From: Ricinus communis
Lineage: Eukaryota; Streptophyta; Magnoliopsida; Malpighiales; Euphorbiaceae
Assembly: GCF_019578655.1 (NCBI RefSeq)
Contig: NC_063260.1
Location: 15,316,001-15,380,000 of the forward strand
DNA: 64,000 nucleotides
Direction: 5' to 3'
Shown: piece after piece, positions 37,632 through 48,454 of the stretch
Numbering within the stretch: the stretch's first letter is position 1
Layout of the letters: every line of letters begins with the position of its first letter
Made by a program: the position numbers and the translations under genes
Notes under the pieces: model-generated
Database searches by the model: none
What the model saw: only the letters and a program-made list of their open reading frames with translations
What the model was told of the DNA's origin: nothing

Positions 37632-39121
37632 TAGGTATGGAATTTCTTTGTAAAATGAATTAAAATTTTGCCAAGAGCTGGGAAAGTGTCCATATAAAGA
37701 GTACTCGGAGATTCCGCACCGGATTGAAAAATTAAATTGAAAGTATTCAGAATTGAAGATATCCATTGACTATCTGATTTTTTTCTGAATTGGATCGTAC
37801 AAAATCTGTCTTGCACGGTTTTAGATCTCTTTAGTTTTTCATATCGAGAATTATATGGAATCATCCCATATTGTACTGAATCGAAGAATCAAAACTATAA
37901 TCGATTTAAAATTTTATGTATTTATTTATATATACATATATATAATTATATTAACAATAGATAAGTTCAAATCTTCAGCTTAAACTTAAAATCAAATATA
38001 AAAAAGTCTTATCAAATATAAATTTAGAGATAACAAAGTTTTATTTGAACTCGGAAATTTGATTTTATTCGTTTGAACTCGATCCGTTTGAGTTTAAATT
38101 TTAATATAAAATAAAAGATTCAAATTTAAAATGATTCGAAATCGAAATCTTTTGAATCCAGAATGACTCAACTTCGAAACAATTCGAGATTGAAGTAGTT
38201 CGAAATTCGAGTGATCGGAGACCAAAACAATTTGAGCTCGTAACAATAAACAACTGGAAATAACTTGAACTTAAAATGATCTAAACTCGAGATCGATATG
38301 ATTTGAGACCCAATAATATCCGAATTTATGACCGACACAACTCGATTCAAAATTCTAAATGACTCTATATATAACTTTTTATTAAAATAAAAATAGCATT
38401 TTGGTAATATTTAATTATCATGTTAATTAATTTTTGTACTAATTCTTTTAATATATTTTATTTTCAATTAGAATTTTAAGAAATATCTTTTGTAATATCA
38501 TCTCTAAACTTTTAACTTTTTGAATTATTGCTTTATAAATTGTTAATCAGTAAAACAACTAGCTTGAATTTATATATATAATATCAAAAATTAAAAACAT
38601 TAAAAAGTAATCAAATAATTGAACTTAAAAATATTGTAATTTAATTTAATTTTTTAAAAAAATAAAAAAATGAATTGATTTTATATTATTTTTATGCAAT
38701 AAAATATTTAAGACTGACAATAAAGTTATACTTTGAGTAAAAAAATTAAATTAATAATTATAAATGATTCTTTTTATAAAAGTCAAGATATTTAATTGAC
38801 AATAATAAAATTAATTCAATAAAAATTCGATGTTCACACTATTTTGAATTGAATTTTTTTAAAATTACAACACTTTCGTATTTTATCTGAATCCAACTTG
38901 AACTATACCCTTAATAATCTGAATCCGAAAAAGAAGCAGAGCTAGAAAGACCGGAACCCAATTCAACTCGAACCTAAAACTAGCACGAACCTGACATCAT
39001 CTGAGCTCAAAATCACATTAACTTAAGAAGATCCAAACTCGAAATGGTTAAATTTGAAATAATCCAGAACTCAAAATGATCTTAACTGAATCCGATTCGA
39101 CCCGCCAATTTGCCATCTCTA
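37632..39121. mobile_element. Candidate non-autonomous DNA transposon rich in TTCGA motifs
   Basis: The right end reads CCATCTCTA, which reversed is TAGAGATGGCAAATTGGCGG, the kind of end seen in plant hAT-like elements. The left end is TAGGTATGGAATTT. Between them, 38040-38360 and 38860-39110 are dense in GAACTCGAA, AATTCGAG and GATTCGAA words on both strands. The flanking octamers TTAAGATC and TACAAATC agree at 5 of 8 positions only. No coding capacity. Confidence 0.4.
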
Positions 39122-39308
39122 TACAAATCTAACAATTCTATTATAATAAAATATAAGCTCATTGGCCCAAATCTAAAATAGAAGCACTAAGTTTTATAGT
39201 TTATTACAATATTTATTATTTAATTTTATCTTCATTTTTTAACAAAGGTTTAAGTTTATTCATTTAATTACGGCATATAAATTGTTTATGTGACCAACTA
39301 TTCTCAAC
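39122..39308. other. AT-rich spacer
   Basis: Short AT-rich stretch with no recognised feature, ending at the ACTAG target duplication of the adjacent solo LTR. Confidence 0.5.
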
Positions 39309-39313
39309 ACTAG

Positions 39314-42300
39314 TGTCACGACCCCACCCGTGGGCCCGTGACCGGCACTAGGGAATGGGTAGGCTTAAGGCCACCGAAACCCGTAGTAAGCCTGACACTC
39401 ACTGATTTAAACAAATCTCATCTCAAATTAATATTATTAAAACCACAAATCATCTTAATAGTTACACTTTACAAAATTACTTCGGTCTACCAGAAAAAAA
39501 ACTAGGCGAGACCCGAAGCTCAGAAAATTTACAACTAATACATTTACTATTACTACTGCGGAGAATCTAAGATTTACCAATTTACATACCAAATCAAATA
39601 CATCACCCGATGATGAAGGAGTCGGGTTACTGAATAAGAGTCGCGAGAGAACTAACAGTCACGAATCTGAAAAAAACATAAATGGAGACTGTCAGTCTCG
39701 AGAGTGAGTTAAAATCATATATCTAAAACAGTTTCAAATATCTCAATGTCACCTTATTTAATTTTAAAATAATTAATAAATCACGCGAACCATACGTGTC
39801 ATGTTAAAACATATGTGTCATGCCATGCTTAAACAAAATTTATTCCACATGCAACGGGACGGAGTACTTCAGTAGAACTCTAATCCCAACTCTAAAATCT
39901 CGATTATTTCAACACTTATGTCTCAACTAACCTCAACTCTAACATCTCAAACCTCTCATTCCAACAGATCGGGCGCCCCGAGAGCAAAGCTCGACCGGGG
40001 ACCTTACCTCCAGGTCACTTAACTCTCGGCCTTAGCCTTTTAGCTCTTTTATCCAATAAGACTGGCTCGAGAGCAATGCTCGACCAGGGACCTTACCTCC
40101 GTCACTTAAGTATCCAAATAAGAAATCTAGTAGCCATTCGGCTCTCTTAATCCAATAAGATCGGGCGCCCCGAGAGCAATGCTCGACCGGGGACCTTACC
40201 TCCAGTCCGGTCACTTAAATATCCAAATAAGAAATCTAGTAGCCATTCGGCTCTCTTAATCCAATAAGATCGCTCGAGAGCAATGCTCGACAGGGACCTT
40301 ACCTCACCGGTCACTTAAATATCCAAATAAGAAATCTAGTAGCCATTCGGCTCTCTTAATCCAATAAGACTGGCGCCCCGAGAGCAATGCTCGACCAGGG
40401 ACCTTTACTCCGGCAACCACACTCTACTAAGCCCAGAGAGCGATGCTCGACCAGGGTAGGTCCTAATCTTTCTTTCTTAAATTTTTTTTTTTACCTCTTT
40501 ACCCTTTCCCTATCTCTCTCGGATTATATTGGGACACTCATCTAACTCCTATGTTCTACTGCCGTCCCATCCTGAGTCATCATGCAATATTAAAATTGGT
40601 AATAAAGGAAAAACATATTTAAATAGTAATTAAAAGCATCATGCAAATGATAATAATAATAATTGAACGAAAAATTGAAATTGCAAATAAATATTCACAG
40701 TAGCAAATCAAATTTTATGCATGACACGTGCGTAAGCGATATATGACTTTAACTCACAGGTTTGGCGACCTCCTAGCTCTGCTCCGGTGCCTCGGTAGGA
40801 GCGAGCCGAACCGACAATCTAGTCACGGAAAACAATTTATCAAAACGATGAAACAATTACAATAGATCCTAGGTCTAGATTCCTAGGATCGACTGTCTAA
40901 GAATCTCGACTCGGGAACTCACTAAAATTTGGCGAACCTCCCTACAACACGAACATTACCCCGTAAAACAGGTCCGGGACGCCAAAACACTCAAATATCC
41001 AACAATTTAAACAACGGGAGTCGGGTTCCCAAACTTCACTATTTCCCGACTCCGCCACACAGCACAAAACACAAGGCATGCAAACTGACAGACAATTATT
41101 TTTGACTCACAAAAATCATCAAATACTCAATATAATCCAATAGACACAATTAAATCAAGAATTTCTAAAATTAACGGGCTAAAGATAATTACCGAGACGC
41201 TCGATCGCTCGGTCGACTCGCCTCCAGCCGCCGGAGTCCGATCGACGATCCGAACACACCATCGGACTCACAACGACGCGCTGATGATGATCCCTGCTTC
41301 CGATTTTTCGATCTGACACCCGATCATCCGGAGAGATTTGCGGACGATCTCGACCGTCGATTCGCAAACGAAGCCCGATCGCCACGAAACCGGTGCCATC
41401 GCGAAGCTTGAGATGAGGAGAGTCGGGATACATCCTCCGATCATCCATCCTCCGCCGGAGCTAGCCGGAAAAGCCCAAAAACGCCGGCTGCCACCATTTT
41501 CTCTCTCCACCGGATCTTCCGTCTTCGGCCACCACAGGCGTCGCCGCTGCTGCCAAAAGAAAGCTCTCGCCGAGAGGAGCCGATCGCCACCCGACTCGGC
41601 CGCCAACAACGCCGGAAACGGCCGGAAACACGCCTGGAATCCGCTGCTCTTTCTCTCCTTGCGATTCTGCCGCCTCACGCTGCCACTTTTGCCGCTGCTG
41701 CTGCGCTCGCCGACGCCAGCAACGCCTTCGGCCGGCATCGCACGCCCGGCAGTCGGCCGCCACCGGCTGACGACGCAGCACCCGGCTCCACCTTCTTCAC
41801 GCGCGACGCCCCTTTCTCTCTCTCTCTTCTTCCCCGATTTCTTTCCCTTCAATATCGACATTAGGCCCCTGAACTTTTCCTTATTACAACTTGGTCCCTC
41901 AACTTTCTTAATTACTTACAATTTCATCCTGCAGAATTCCAATTTGACCCCCAAACTTCTTTTTAGCCTTTCAATTAAGCCCCTAACTATTTAATTTGGG
42001 GCAAATCCGAATTATTGAAAATAGACAATTACATAAATACCCCTGACCGACATATTTATTTATAAAAATACCAAGCTCACAAATTTCCTTTAAAACCCCA
42101 TAAAAATAACATTATACTTTCAATCCTTATTCCAAAATAAATTTCCAATTTAGTCCTAACACACAATTAAATTAAATAATCAATTTTCAACTTAAAATTT
42201 AATAGTACTAATCAATTATAATACCAATTTTCCCAAAATTCTTTTATAAACATCCTTTACAATTCTACCATAATTTTCCAATATATAATTTTACTTATAT

Positions 42301-42549
42301 AAATATGCATTTGGGAAAATTTTGAATAACCAAAATATAATCATTTCTCAAATAATTTACTTGAATAATTTCTTAAAATTTCAAACTAATTGGATATGGA
42401 AAATAACTTATTTATTTATCTAACATGAACATTCAAAATTTGTATTTAAATCATTCCAATTAAACCGAATAAAAATAAAGCTAAAATTAACTTAAATAAA
42501 AACTCATTATTAAATATATATATAAAAAAAAAAAATTCCGGGTGTTACA
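39314..42549 (-). mobile_element. Solo LTR, 3236 bp, chromovirus-like family
   Basis: The plus strand starts TGTCACGACCCC and ends CGGGTGTTACA, so the LTR lies in minus orientation. The duplication ACTAG is at 39309-39313 and 42550-42554. It is homologous to the LTR at 18955-21860 and to the LTR end at 56707. GC-rich block at 41180-41800, where overlapping frames up to 218 codons occur on both strands; these are low-complexity by-products, not genes. A tandem array lies at 39965-40450. Confidence 0.94.
39965..40450 (-). repeat. ~103-bp tandem array inside the solo LTR
   Basis: The word GGACCTTACC (last copy GGACCTTTAC) recurs at 39999, 40088, 40191, 40294 and 40399: spacings 89, 103, 103 and 105. 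Each unit carries CGAGAGCAATGCTCGACC-like sequence, whose core GAGCAATGCTC is near-palindromic, followed by AAATAAGAAATCTAGTAGCC in the middle units. Counterparts exist in lower number and more diverged at 21030-21290 and 56045-56130. Confidence 0.92.
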
Positions 42550-42554
42550 ACTAG

Positions 42555-43384
42555 TGACAAAACTTGTTAAAGAATGGGGTCCATGGCTAAAGGCGCCGGT
42601 GAGAAGGGCCTCCTCATAAGGTGGTGAGCTAATTAAGTATCTAAGCTTGATAAAACATGATTCTTTTGTTTTAGTAATCTTCTGTTAGTTTATAAAATTT
42701 TAGGGTTTTAGTGAGTTAAGGGTTTTTTAGCTTCTGTAACTTTTATTTTATTATTTTATATCCATTTTTTCTCATTATAATTAATCTTTAACACCTGTGT
42801 ATATGAAAATCGGCTTTGGAGTGTGGATTGTATTGGCAAATGAAGGAAAACAATAAAAACTTGCCCTGAGACTCCAGAGCCAATCGGCTCTTCATGCATA
42901 GCAGATCGGTTGACCAAGCTGGGCACTATATTTTTTTTGTATTTTTGGCATATTTGATATATTCCAAGCCTTTGTATAGTTTTGGTCTTTTCGGTTTTGC
43001 AATCGAAGTTGTAGGCGGATTATAATAGCTAGGGTTTTCCTTTCTACTCTTTTTTCTTTATTATTTATCATATGTTAACCCAATACATGATTAAGTGATT
43101 AACTAATAAATGGACTACATAGACTTAAGGCTAAAAACTGATTTAACGTGAATTTGATAGTTTATTAGACTAATCTATCTTAACTAGGCCTAAAATCCTA
43201 AAATCCAAATAGACTAGTGGGCTTTGGGAATCTTAATTAGGGTTATGAACTTAGTTAGGGTTAAAATAAAAAAGAATGGGCATTCTCATAACAAGTAGTC
43301 CACTAGGTTTAAAGGTTGGACTGCAAAGAGCATAACATGTAATCAGGCTAGACTAGGTGGACCTTATACATAATTCATCAGTAA
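42555..43384 (+). mobile_element. Ogre/Tat-like LTR fragment
   Basis: From about 42815 to 43384 this follows the same order as 62085-62645 in the other Ogre-like LTR: a GAAAATCGGCT / GAAATCAGCT phrase, a stretch with AATCGG / AATCGA and GTTGA(C/T)C words, then TCCACTAGGTTTAAAGG / TCCATTTAGGTTTAAAGG, GTAATCAGGCT / GTAATTAGGCT and CATAATTCATCAGTAA / CATAATTGATTAGTAA. It is cut at 43384 by the insertion that begins TGTAATATCC. The left 260 bp are unassigned; 42560-42620 can be read as LVKEWGPWLKAPVRR, a possible zinc-knuckle protein scrap. Confidence 0.65.
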
Positions 43385-43402
43385 TGTAATATCCAGTATT
43401 TT

Positions 43403-43447
<45 letters not shown>
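43385..43447 (+). mobile_element. Start of a chromovirus-like 5' LTR
   Basis: TGTAATATCCAGTATTTTTA followed by a TA repeat matches the LTR starts at 18955 (TGTAATATCTGAATTTTTTT) and, reversed, 42549 (TGTAACACCCGGAATTTTTT then TATATATATA). The pararetrovirus begins inside the TA repeat, so the remainder of this LTR is found beyond 53147. Confidence 0.7.
43409..43447 (+). repeat. (TA)n microsatellite at the virus insertion point
   Basis: About 39 bp of alternating TA directly before the first viral base. The equivalent place in the intact LTR at 42549 also carries a short TA run. Confidence 0.93.
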
Positions 43448-43448
<1 letters not shown>

Positions 43449-43450
<2 letters not shown>

Positions 43451-43471
43451 GAGTGAAAAGAGAGAGATTAG
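43449..43471 (+). repeat. Terminal redundancy of the viral copy, left
   Basis: A 23-bp sequence, TAGAGTGAAAAGAGAGAG followed by ATTAG, is identical at 53125-53147. It is the region just downstream of the viral promoter, so its presence at both ends indicates a linear, terminally redundant copy opened near the transcript start. Confidence 0.9.
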
Positions 43472-43605
43472 AGTGAGAGAAATTTTCCTCTTATATTCTT
43501 GTACTCCTCTTATAAGTTTATATTTTCTTCTGTTCAAAGCTTTCAAAGTTTATTTCAAAGATTGTATATTTGTTTCTTGTTTCTTGTTCAAAGTCTGTAA
43601 TCATC

Positions 43606-43611
43606 AATAAA
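43606..43611 (+). terminator. Viral poly(A) signal
   Basis: AATAAA in the leader, between the repeated transcript start and the primer site, where pararetroviruses place their poly(A) signal to produce terminally redundant RNA. Confidence 0.6.
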
Positions 43612-43743
43612 GTTTAAAGTTCATCTTCTTCATCTATCATCTTCTTTATCATCAAGCGTATGCTCTATGCTTGCCTTGTCAGAGGATCCTGCACATCAGA
43701 AACTTATTGATCTTCTGATCTGTTTCTGATTTTTGTCCAAAGT

Positions 43744-43755
43744 TGGTATCAGAGC
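43744..43755 (+). other. Viral primer binding site, initiator tRNA-Met
   Basis: TGGTATCAGAGC, complementary to the 3' end of plant initiator tRNA-Met, used by pararetroviruses to start minus-strand DNA. Located about 190 bp before the first viral ATG. Confidence 0.92.
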
Positions 43756-43943
43756 CTATTGGGTTCCGGGATTAGAAGCATATCTACATAAAAAAGATTT
43801 TAAACTCATTTTAAACTGCATCATATTTCTGATAAACAAGCATTGTTCATTTTATGTGAGTAAGTCCCGACGTGGGTATAGGCGATAAATCCGAGAGTTT
43901 GTGGTTCATGTTTGTTTAGAAAGTTATTTTGGTTTATTTTAAA

Positions 43944-45134
43944 ATGAATTTAGAACCATTTTTCTGTAGATCTTCTTCTTTCTCAAATTCTTCTGCCTCT
44001 GAATCATCGAGGTACAAAGGTCTAGTAAATAGTGAAGAAATCACTATTGAAGATTTTACAAAGCATATTGATGATTGGGAAATACCCAAAGTCCAAAAGA
44101 AACAAATTTATGAGTTTTCAAAGTTTCCTCTCTTCAAAACTGATTTCACAATCAAAACTGAAGAAAGAGATATTCAAATTTCAAAGCCTTTTGAAGAAAT
44201 TTATCTTTTAAATCCAAAGACCCTCCAAAAGCATATGGAAAAGGATTATAAGTATATCCACATAGGCCTTGTCCAGGTAGGAATAAAGCCCCTTACCAGA
44301 GAAGGTTTAGACACCTCTATTTTAGCAGTCCTTAGGGATGCTAGATTTACAAATTTTTATGATTCCTTGTTAGGTACTGTTGAGTCGAGCCTCAATAAAG
44401 GACCTATTTCTTTCAATTGTTATCCAAACATTACAATTTCTTTAAATGATAAAAATGTTTTAAAGAGCATTGTTATTCAAATAAAGACACACAATTACAA
44501 AATGCTTGAAGGATCTATTCCGATAGCATTAATTTTCAAAATTCATTACAAAGCTATGATTTCTGCTTTTGGCTCCAAACACAAGATCCATTCACCAAAA
44601 GGAGAAACCATGTTCCTTCAAACAGATCTATCCAAATCAAACGCAACCATTCCAAAAACCATTCAATGGAAAGACATCACTCTTCCAGATGAATGGATCC
44701 TCGAAGGTGCAACTCAACCTGCATCACCAAAGCAAACAGAACCAAATACAAACCTCAAACACATAACCCAATTCCCAGATGGAAAGGTAAAGCTTACTTT
44801 CAACAGAAAATCAACTTCTTCTAGATTTTCTGATGATGGTTCTTCAACATCAACCATAGATATAGGAAGGGTATCCAAAATACCTTATGTTATTTATGTT
44901 CCTTATAAAGAACCAACTCCATCTCAAACACAACCCAGATTTTCAACATCTGATGTTCCAAACAATATACTTCAGAATGTTGATTACCAAAGCAATATCC
45001 CCAGACCAGTTTACAATGATCCAAAGCAAGATGATGAGAATATAGAGATTACCTCTACTCCCTCTTCATCATCACCATTAGCCATAACCCAAAATCTTGA
45101 AGCAGAGATCAACATGATTTCAAAAGATTTTTAA
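43944..45134 (+). CDS. Pararetrovirus movement protein region of ORF1
   Basis: 396 codons from ATG 43944 to TAA 45132; an upstream frame extension to 43929 would need a TTG start. The central part (HIGLVQVGIKPLTREGLDTS, ILAVLRDARF, SIPIALIFKIHYKAMI) is a 30K-superfamily movement domain, which in relatives enlarges plasmodesmata for cell-to-cell spread. In related viruses this is the N-terminal part of one polyprotein. The same reading frame continues beyond the stop into the coat region, so TAA 45132 is best explained as an inactivating mutation. The C-terminal 120 residues are Pro/Ser/Thr-rich. Confidence 0.85.
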   Translation: MNLEPFFCRSSSFSNSSASESSRYKGLVNSEEITIEDFTKHIDDWEIPKVQKKQIYEFSKFPLFKTDFTIKTEERDIQISKPFEEIYLLNPKTLQKHMEKDYKYIHIGLVQVGIKPLTREGLDTSILAVLRDARFTNFYDSLLGTVESSLNKGPISFNCYPNITISLNDKNVLKSIVIQIKTHNYKMLEGSIPIALIFKIHYKAMISAFGSKHKIHSPKGETMFLQTDLSKSNATIPKTIQWKDITLPDEWILEGATQPASPKQTEPNTNLKHITQFPDGKVKLTFNRKSTSSRFSDDGSSTSTIDIGRVSKIPYVIYVPYKEPTPSQTQPRFSTSDVPNNILQNVDYQSNIPRPVYNDPKQDDENIEITSTPSSSSPLAITQNLEAEINMISKDF

Positions 45135-46644
45135 ATTGACAAAAAGCTTTTGCATGAAGATTTCTATTCAAAGAAAAACCATCTTAAAAAACTTTGGTTT
45201 TTTAAGAATTTTTTGCAAGAAAAAGATAGTATTCAAGAAAGATACTATCAATTTTGCATTCAAAACAAAGCCCAAATCAAATTTTTTGATTGGTTTCAAA
45301 TCTATTGCAAAGAAAATGGTATCCTTTATCCTTTCAAAGAAAAGCTCATTAGTCCTGTCACAGTAAGGAACAAAGCCCCTGAGTGGAAGGTAGGACAAAA
45401 CCTAACCGTCTAGTCTGATCATCCTCCCCTTAGGAAGATAACCATTCCCTATAGAGAGAATGAGATAAAAGCCACACCTTACAAACTGGTAGGAGAAGAC
45501 CTAAAAAAGAATATCAAGAACATTGTTCAGCAGAACAATTTCTCGAACACATGTCTTCACACTATAGGAAAACAGTTGGTCAGGTTAGAAAACCATATCC
45601 AAAAGCCTCATGTAGTCTTGACCTCTCCAATCCCCAGCACTGGTCATCCAAAAGAGTCAAACCAGTAAAAAAAGCTTAAAAATCCAGTTTTCAAACCATA
45701 CCATATCTCAAAGCCCAGCCAAGACCATTTCCATAAGCAAACTGAGTTTGCTAAAGCAGTCAGAGAACATCTAAGTAAATTAGCAACCTCTGAGTCTTCA
45801 AAAAATCTAGTGCCAGATACTCCTCAAAGCAGTAGGAATATCAGTGCCCTAGATTAAGCCCAAAGCGATGAATCTAATGATTTAGAGCTTGAAAAGCCCT
45901 CCAACATCAACAGATTGGGATTACAAGCCCCTAGATTAACCTGGCATACTCCTAGGAGTACTGCTCCAGATCTAGGAATTGAAAATAGGAACAACATCCT
46001 AACCCAGTCTAGATTCAATGCCTCCTCCGTCTATGAATGGAATATAGATGGAATGTCTGAATACAATATCCTTGGTCTCTTACAACAGATGACCATGGTA
46101 GCCAATGCCTACAAAACCCAAAGCGTGGATTTTAAAGGATGGTGGGATTACCATCTCACTCAAGCACAACAGCTCCAAATCCTAGGTGCTATCCAAACCA
46201 TAATAGAAGGAACTCCCATATTCGATGAATTAGGAAATCCAATTGAGGATGCAGTATCAACTTTAATCCTCACAATTTCCCTTCATTTCATAGGAGACCC
46301 TTCTCTTCTGAAAGACAAAAATGCTGAGCTCCTTAGCAACCTAACCTGCAAAAAGCTTAGCAATTTCCAAACCTACAAAGACACCTTCCTAACAAGAGTC
46401 ATGCTTAGGGAAGATTCTAGCCAACCTTTTTGGAAAGAGAAATTCTTAGCCGGTTTACCTAAGATTCTAGGTGAAAGAGTTAGGAATACCATAAGAGAAG
46501 CACATAATGGTCAGATCCCTTATGATTTCTATACTTATGGTGAGCTAGTTAGCCTTACCTAGAAAGAAGGTTTAAAGATATATCATGACCTTAAGCTCTA
46601 AAGACAGCTCAAATGGGAGATGAAAAAGACTAGGCAGGAACTAG
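45135..46644 (+). pseudogene. ORF1 linker and coat-protein region, left part
   Basis: Continues the movement-protein frame with stops at about 45411, 45666, 45856 and 46560. The longest open part is 45915-46562, 215 codons, with coat-like MVANAYKTQSVDFKGWWDYH and FLTRVMLREDS. A coiled-coil-like linker precedes it. Interrupted at 46650 by a solo LTR; the gag-like coat resumes after 48454. Confidence 0.75.
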
Positions 46645-46649
46645 GTAGT

Positions 46650-48449
46650 TGATGGGTGCTAAATCGTGTTAGCTACAATCTAAGGCAGTGTACCTATCGA
46701 TGCAGTCTAGCACTAATGGCGAGTATCAAGGTCGTATTCCTCGGGAAAGTGAAAGCCCAGAGTTACTCCTTTGTTCTTTGTTATATTAACCTAAAATGGA
46801 TAATGAATAAATTCTAAACTAACTATTAACTACAAGCTAAGTTCTGAGGGAGATGCAGGAGTAATTGATAAATGAAATAATCAAGACAAGAAGACAAACC
46901 CAAAGGGAATCTAAACTAGTTGGCAACCGAACAAAAGATAAAGGATCGGTGAGTCTAATTATGCTACCCGTGGATGAATTCTTAACCGAATTTGGTTTCT
47001 CTCTCTCGAGATAATCGAATTCCTAAATCTAATAACCTAAAGTTGGAATCTCTTTCTAACGATTGATTCTTAAATTAGCATTAAGCTTTAATCCGCTTCT
47101 ATTAAGCTTTGTTAATTCTTAATCCGGCTAGTTAATTATCCTTATCTTTAAGAGATTATTAACCTTGATTCTTGCTTATTCAAAATTCCAATTGCCAAAT
47201 GGACTTCTCAATCACCAAGACAACACACAATTCACAACGTCTCATGAATAATGATTATCTTATTAATACCGAAAACAAGAAGAATACAAAACCAACTCAA
47301 ACAATCCAACAATATAATATCAAGCCAACATAGTAAAGAAATCCCAATGGATTAAATCAGTCTAGCTAAACATGTTCATGTTTAAAACAATCTAGGAAAT
47401 CAATTACAATGAAAGAATAATGAAAATAAAACATGTACCCTTTCTCTCGAATTGAATTGGATGAGAAACGACTCCATCTGAACACCCAACCGATGCTGAT
47501 TAATCTCCCAAACTTTCTCTGAATTACTCCACCACTCCCTCGCCTTTTTGTTTTACTCGGAAAACTCCCTTGACTCTGCCCGGGAACTTACTCCCTTGAC
47601 TTCAACATGCTTCACCAACAACCGGTTCTTAGGCACTATGATCTCTCTCTTATGTCAAGCCAAGAACCGTTTTCTCTTTTTTCTAAGAAAAATTCATTTT
47701 TCTTCTATTTTTACTTCAAATCGAGGCCATTTGAAAATCTCTCACTGAGTAAAGTCCCCGTGCCGTGTATGGCCACAGCCGACGCCTCACCTGCCGTGTG
47801 TTGTGTTAGCTCTGACGCCCAAAGTGCAAATTTCAAGAATCAAAGCCAATGGTTGAGCATGGCCAACTCCACTACTATTTTGCACTCGGAACCTTGCGAT
47901 CTCGGATTCTTACTCACCACCTCTCTCTTTACTCTTGCAGACTGCAGAGAGAACCGACCGCTATATGTCACTCTCTTTTCCTCTTTTTTCTAAGAAAAAT
48001 TCATTTTTCTTTATAGTTTCTTCGTCAGGACCAAAATGTCAGGGAAATTGTCTCTCACGTAAGTTTCTCCTCACCACAGACCACGTTTGCAGCCACCACG
48101 TGGTTGTTCCGTGTTGGCCACCACAGGCCGTCTTCAAGGCCGTCGTGGTGGCTCTGAGGAAACCGTGCCCAAAGTGTAAATTTCAAGAATCAAAGCCAAT
48201 GGTTGAGCATGGCCAGAGTCCAGGCCGTGCTCAATGTATGCATTGCGGGCTCTTGTCCGATATTGATGAATTCTCGTCCGTTTCCGCACGTATTGATCTA
48301 TAATTGCTTAAACACCGATGACGGTCCTATAAATGTTCCTGAAATGCAAAAGAACACAAAACACGGGTGATTTGGGAATAAAAGCACAATAATTGCTAAG
48401 AACATACGCAATAATATGCAAGCAAATATGTGTAAAACTATGCTCATCA
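46650..48449 (-). mobile_element. Solo LTR inside the pararetrovirus, 1800 bp
   Basis: Flanked by GTAGT at 46645-46649 and 48450-48454. Read on the minus strand it begins TGATGAGCATAGTTTTACAC and ends TTTAGCACCCATCA. The end part, GATACTCGCCATTAGTGC then GCATCGATAGGTACACTGCC, matches the Athila LTR ending at 24011. It contains an internal duplication of ~300-350 bp (AAGAAAAATTCATTTTTCTT at about 47686 and 47991; AATTTCAAGAATCAAAGCCA at about 47828 and 48178). Short ORFs within (47548-48303) are not genes. Confidence 0.93.
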
Positions 48450-48454
48450 GTAGT

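Noticed and set aside
39965..40450. CRISPR-like array because of regular repeats
   Set aside because: Units are contiguous tandem repeats including the spacers, inside a plant LTR; no unique spacers and a eukaryotic context.
41338..41861. Possible CpG-island promoter
   Set aside because: GC content is explained by LTR family composition; no adjacent gene starts here.
41179..41994. Overlapping frames up to 218 codons on both strands
   Set aside because: They lie in the GC-rich block of a solo LTR, overlap each other on both strands and have low-complexity Arg/Pro/Ser composition with no domain.
42560..42650. Reading LVKEWGPWLKAPVRR like a plant zinc-knuckle protein
   Set aside because: Too short and broken by a stop; no flanking homology visible.
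47548..48303. Series of overlapping plus-strand ORFs
   Set aside because: Inside the solo LTR 46650-48449; partly created by its internal duplication and absent as ORFs in the sister copy.
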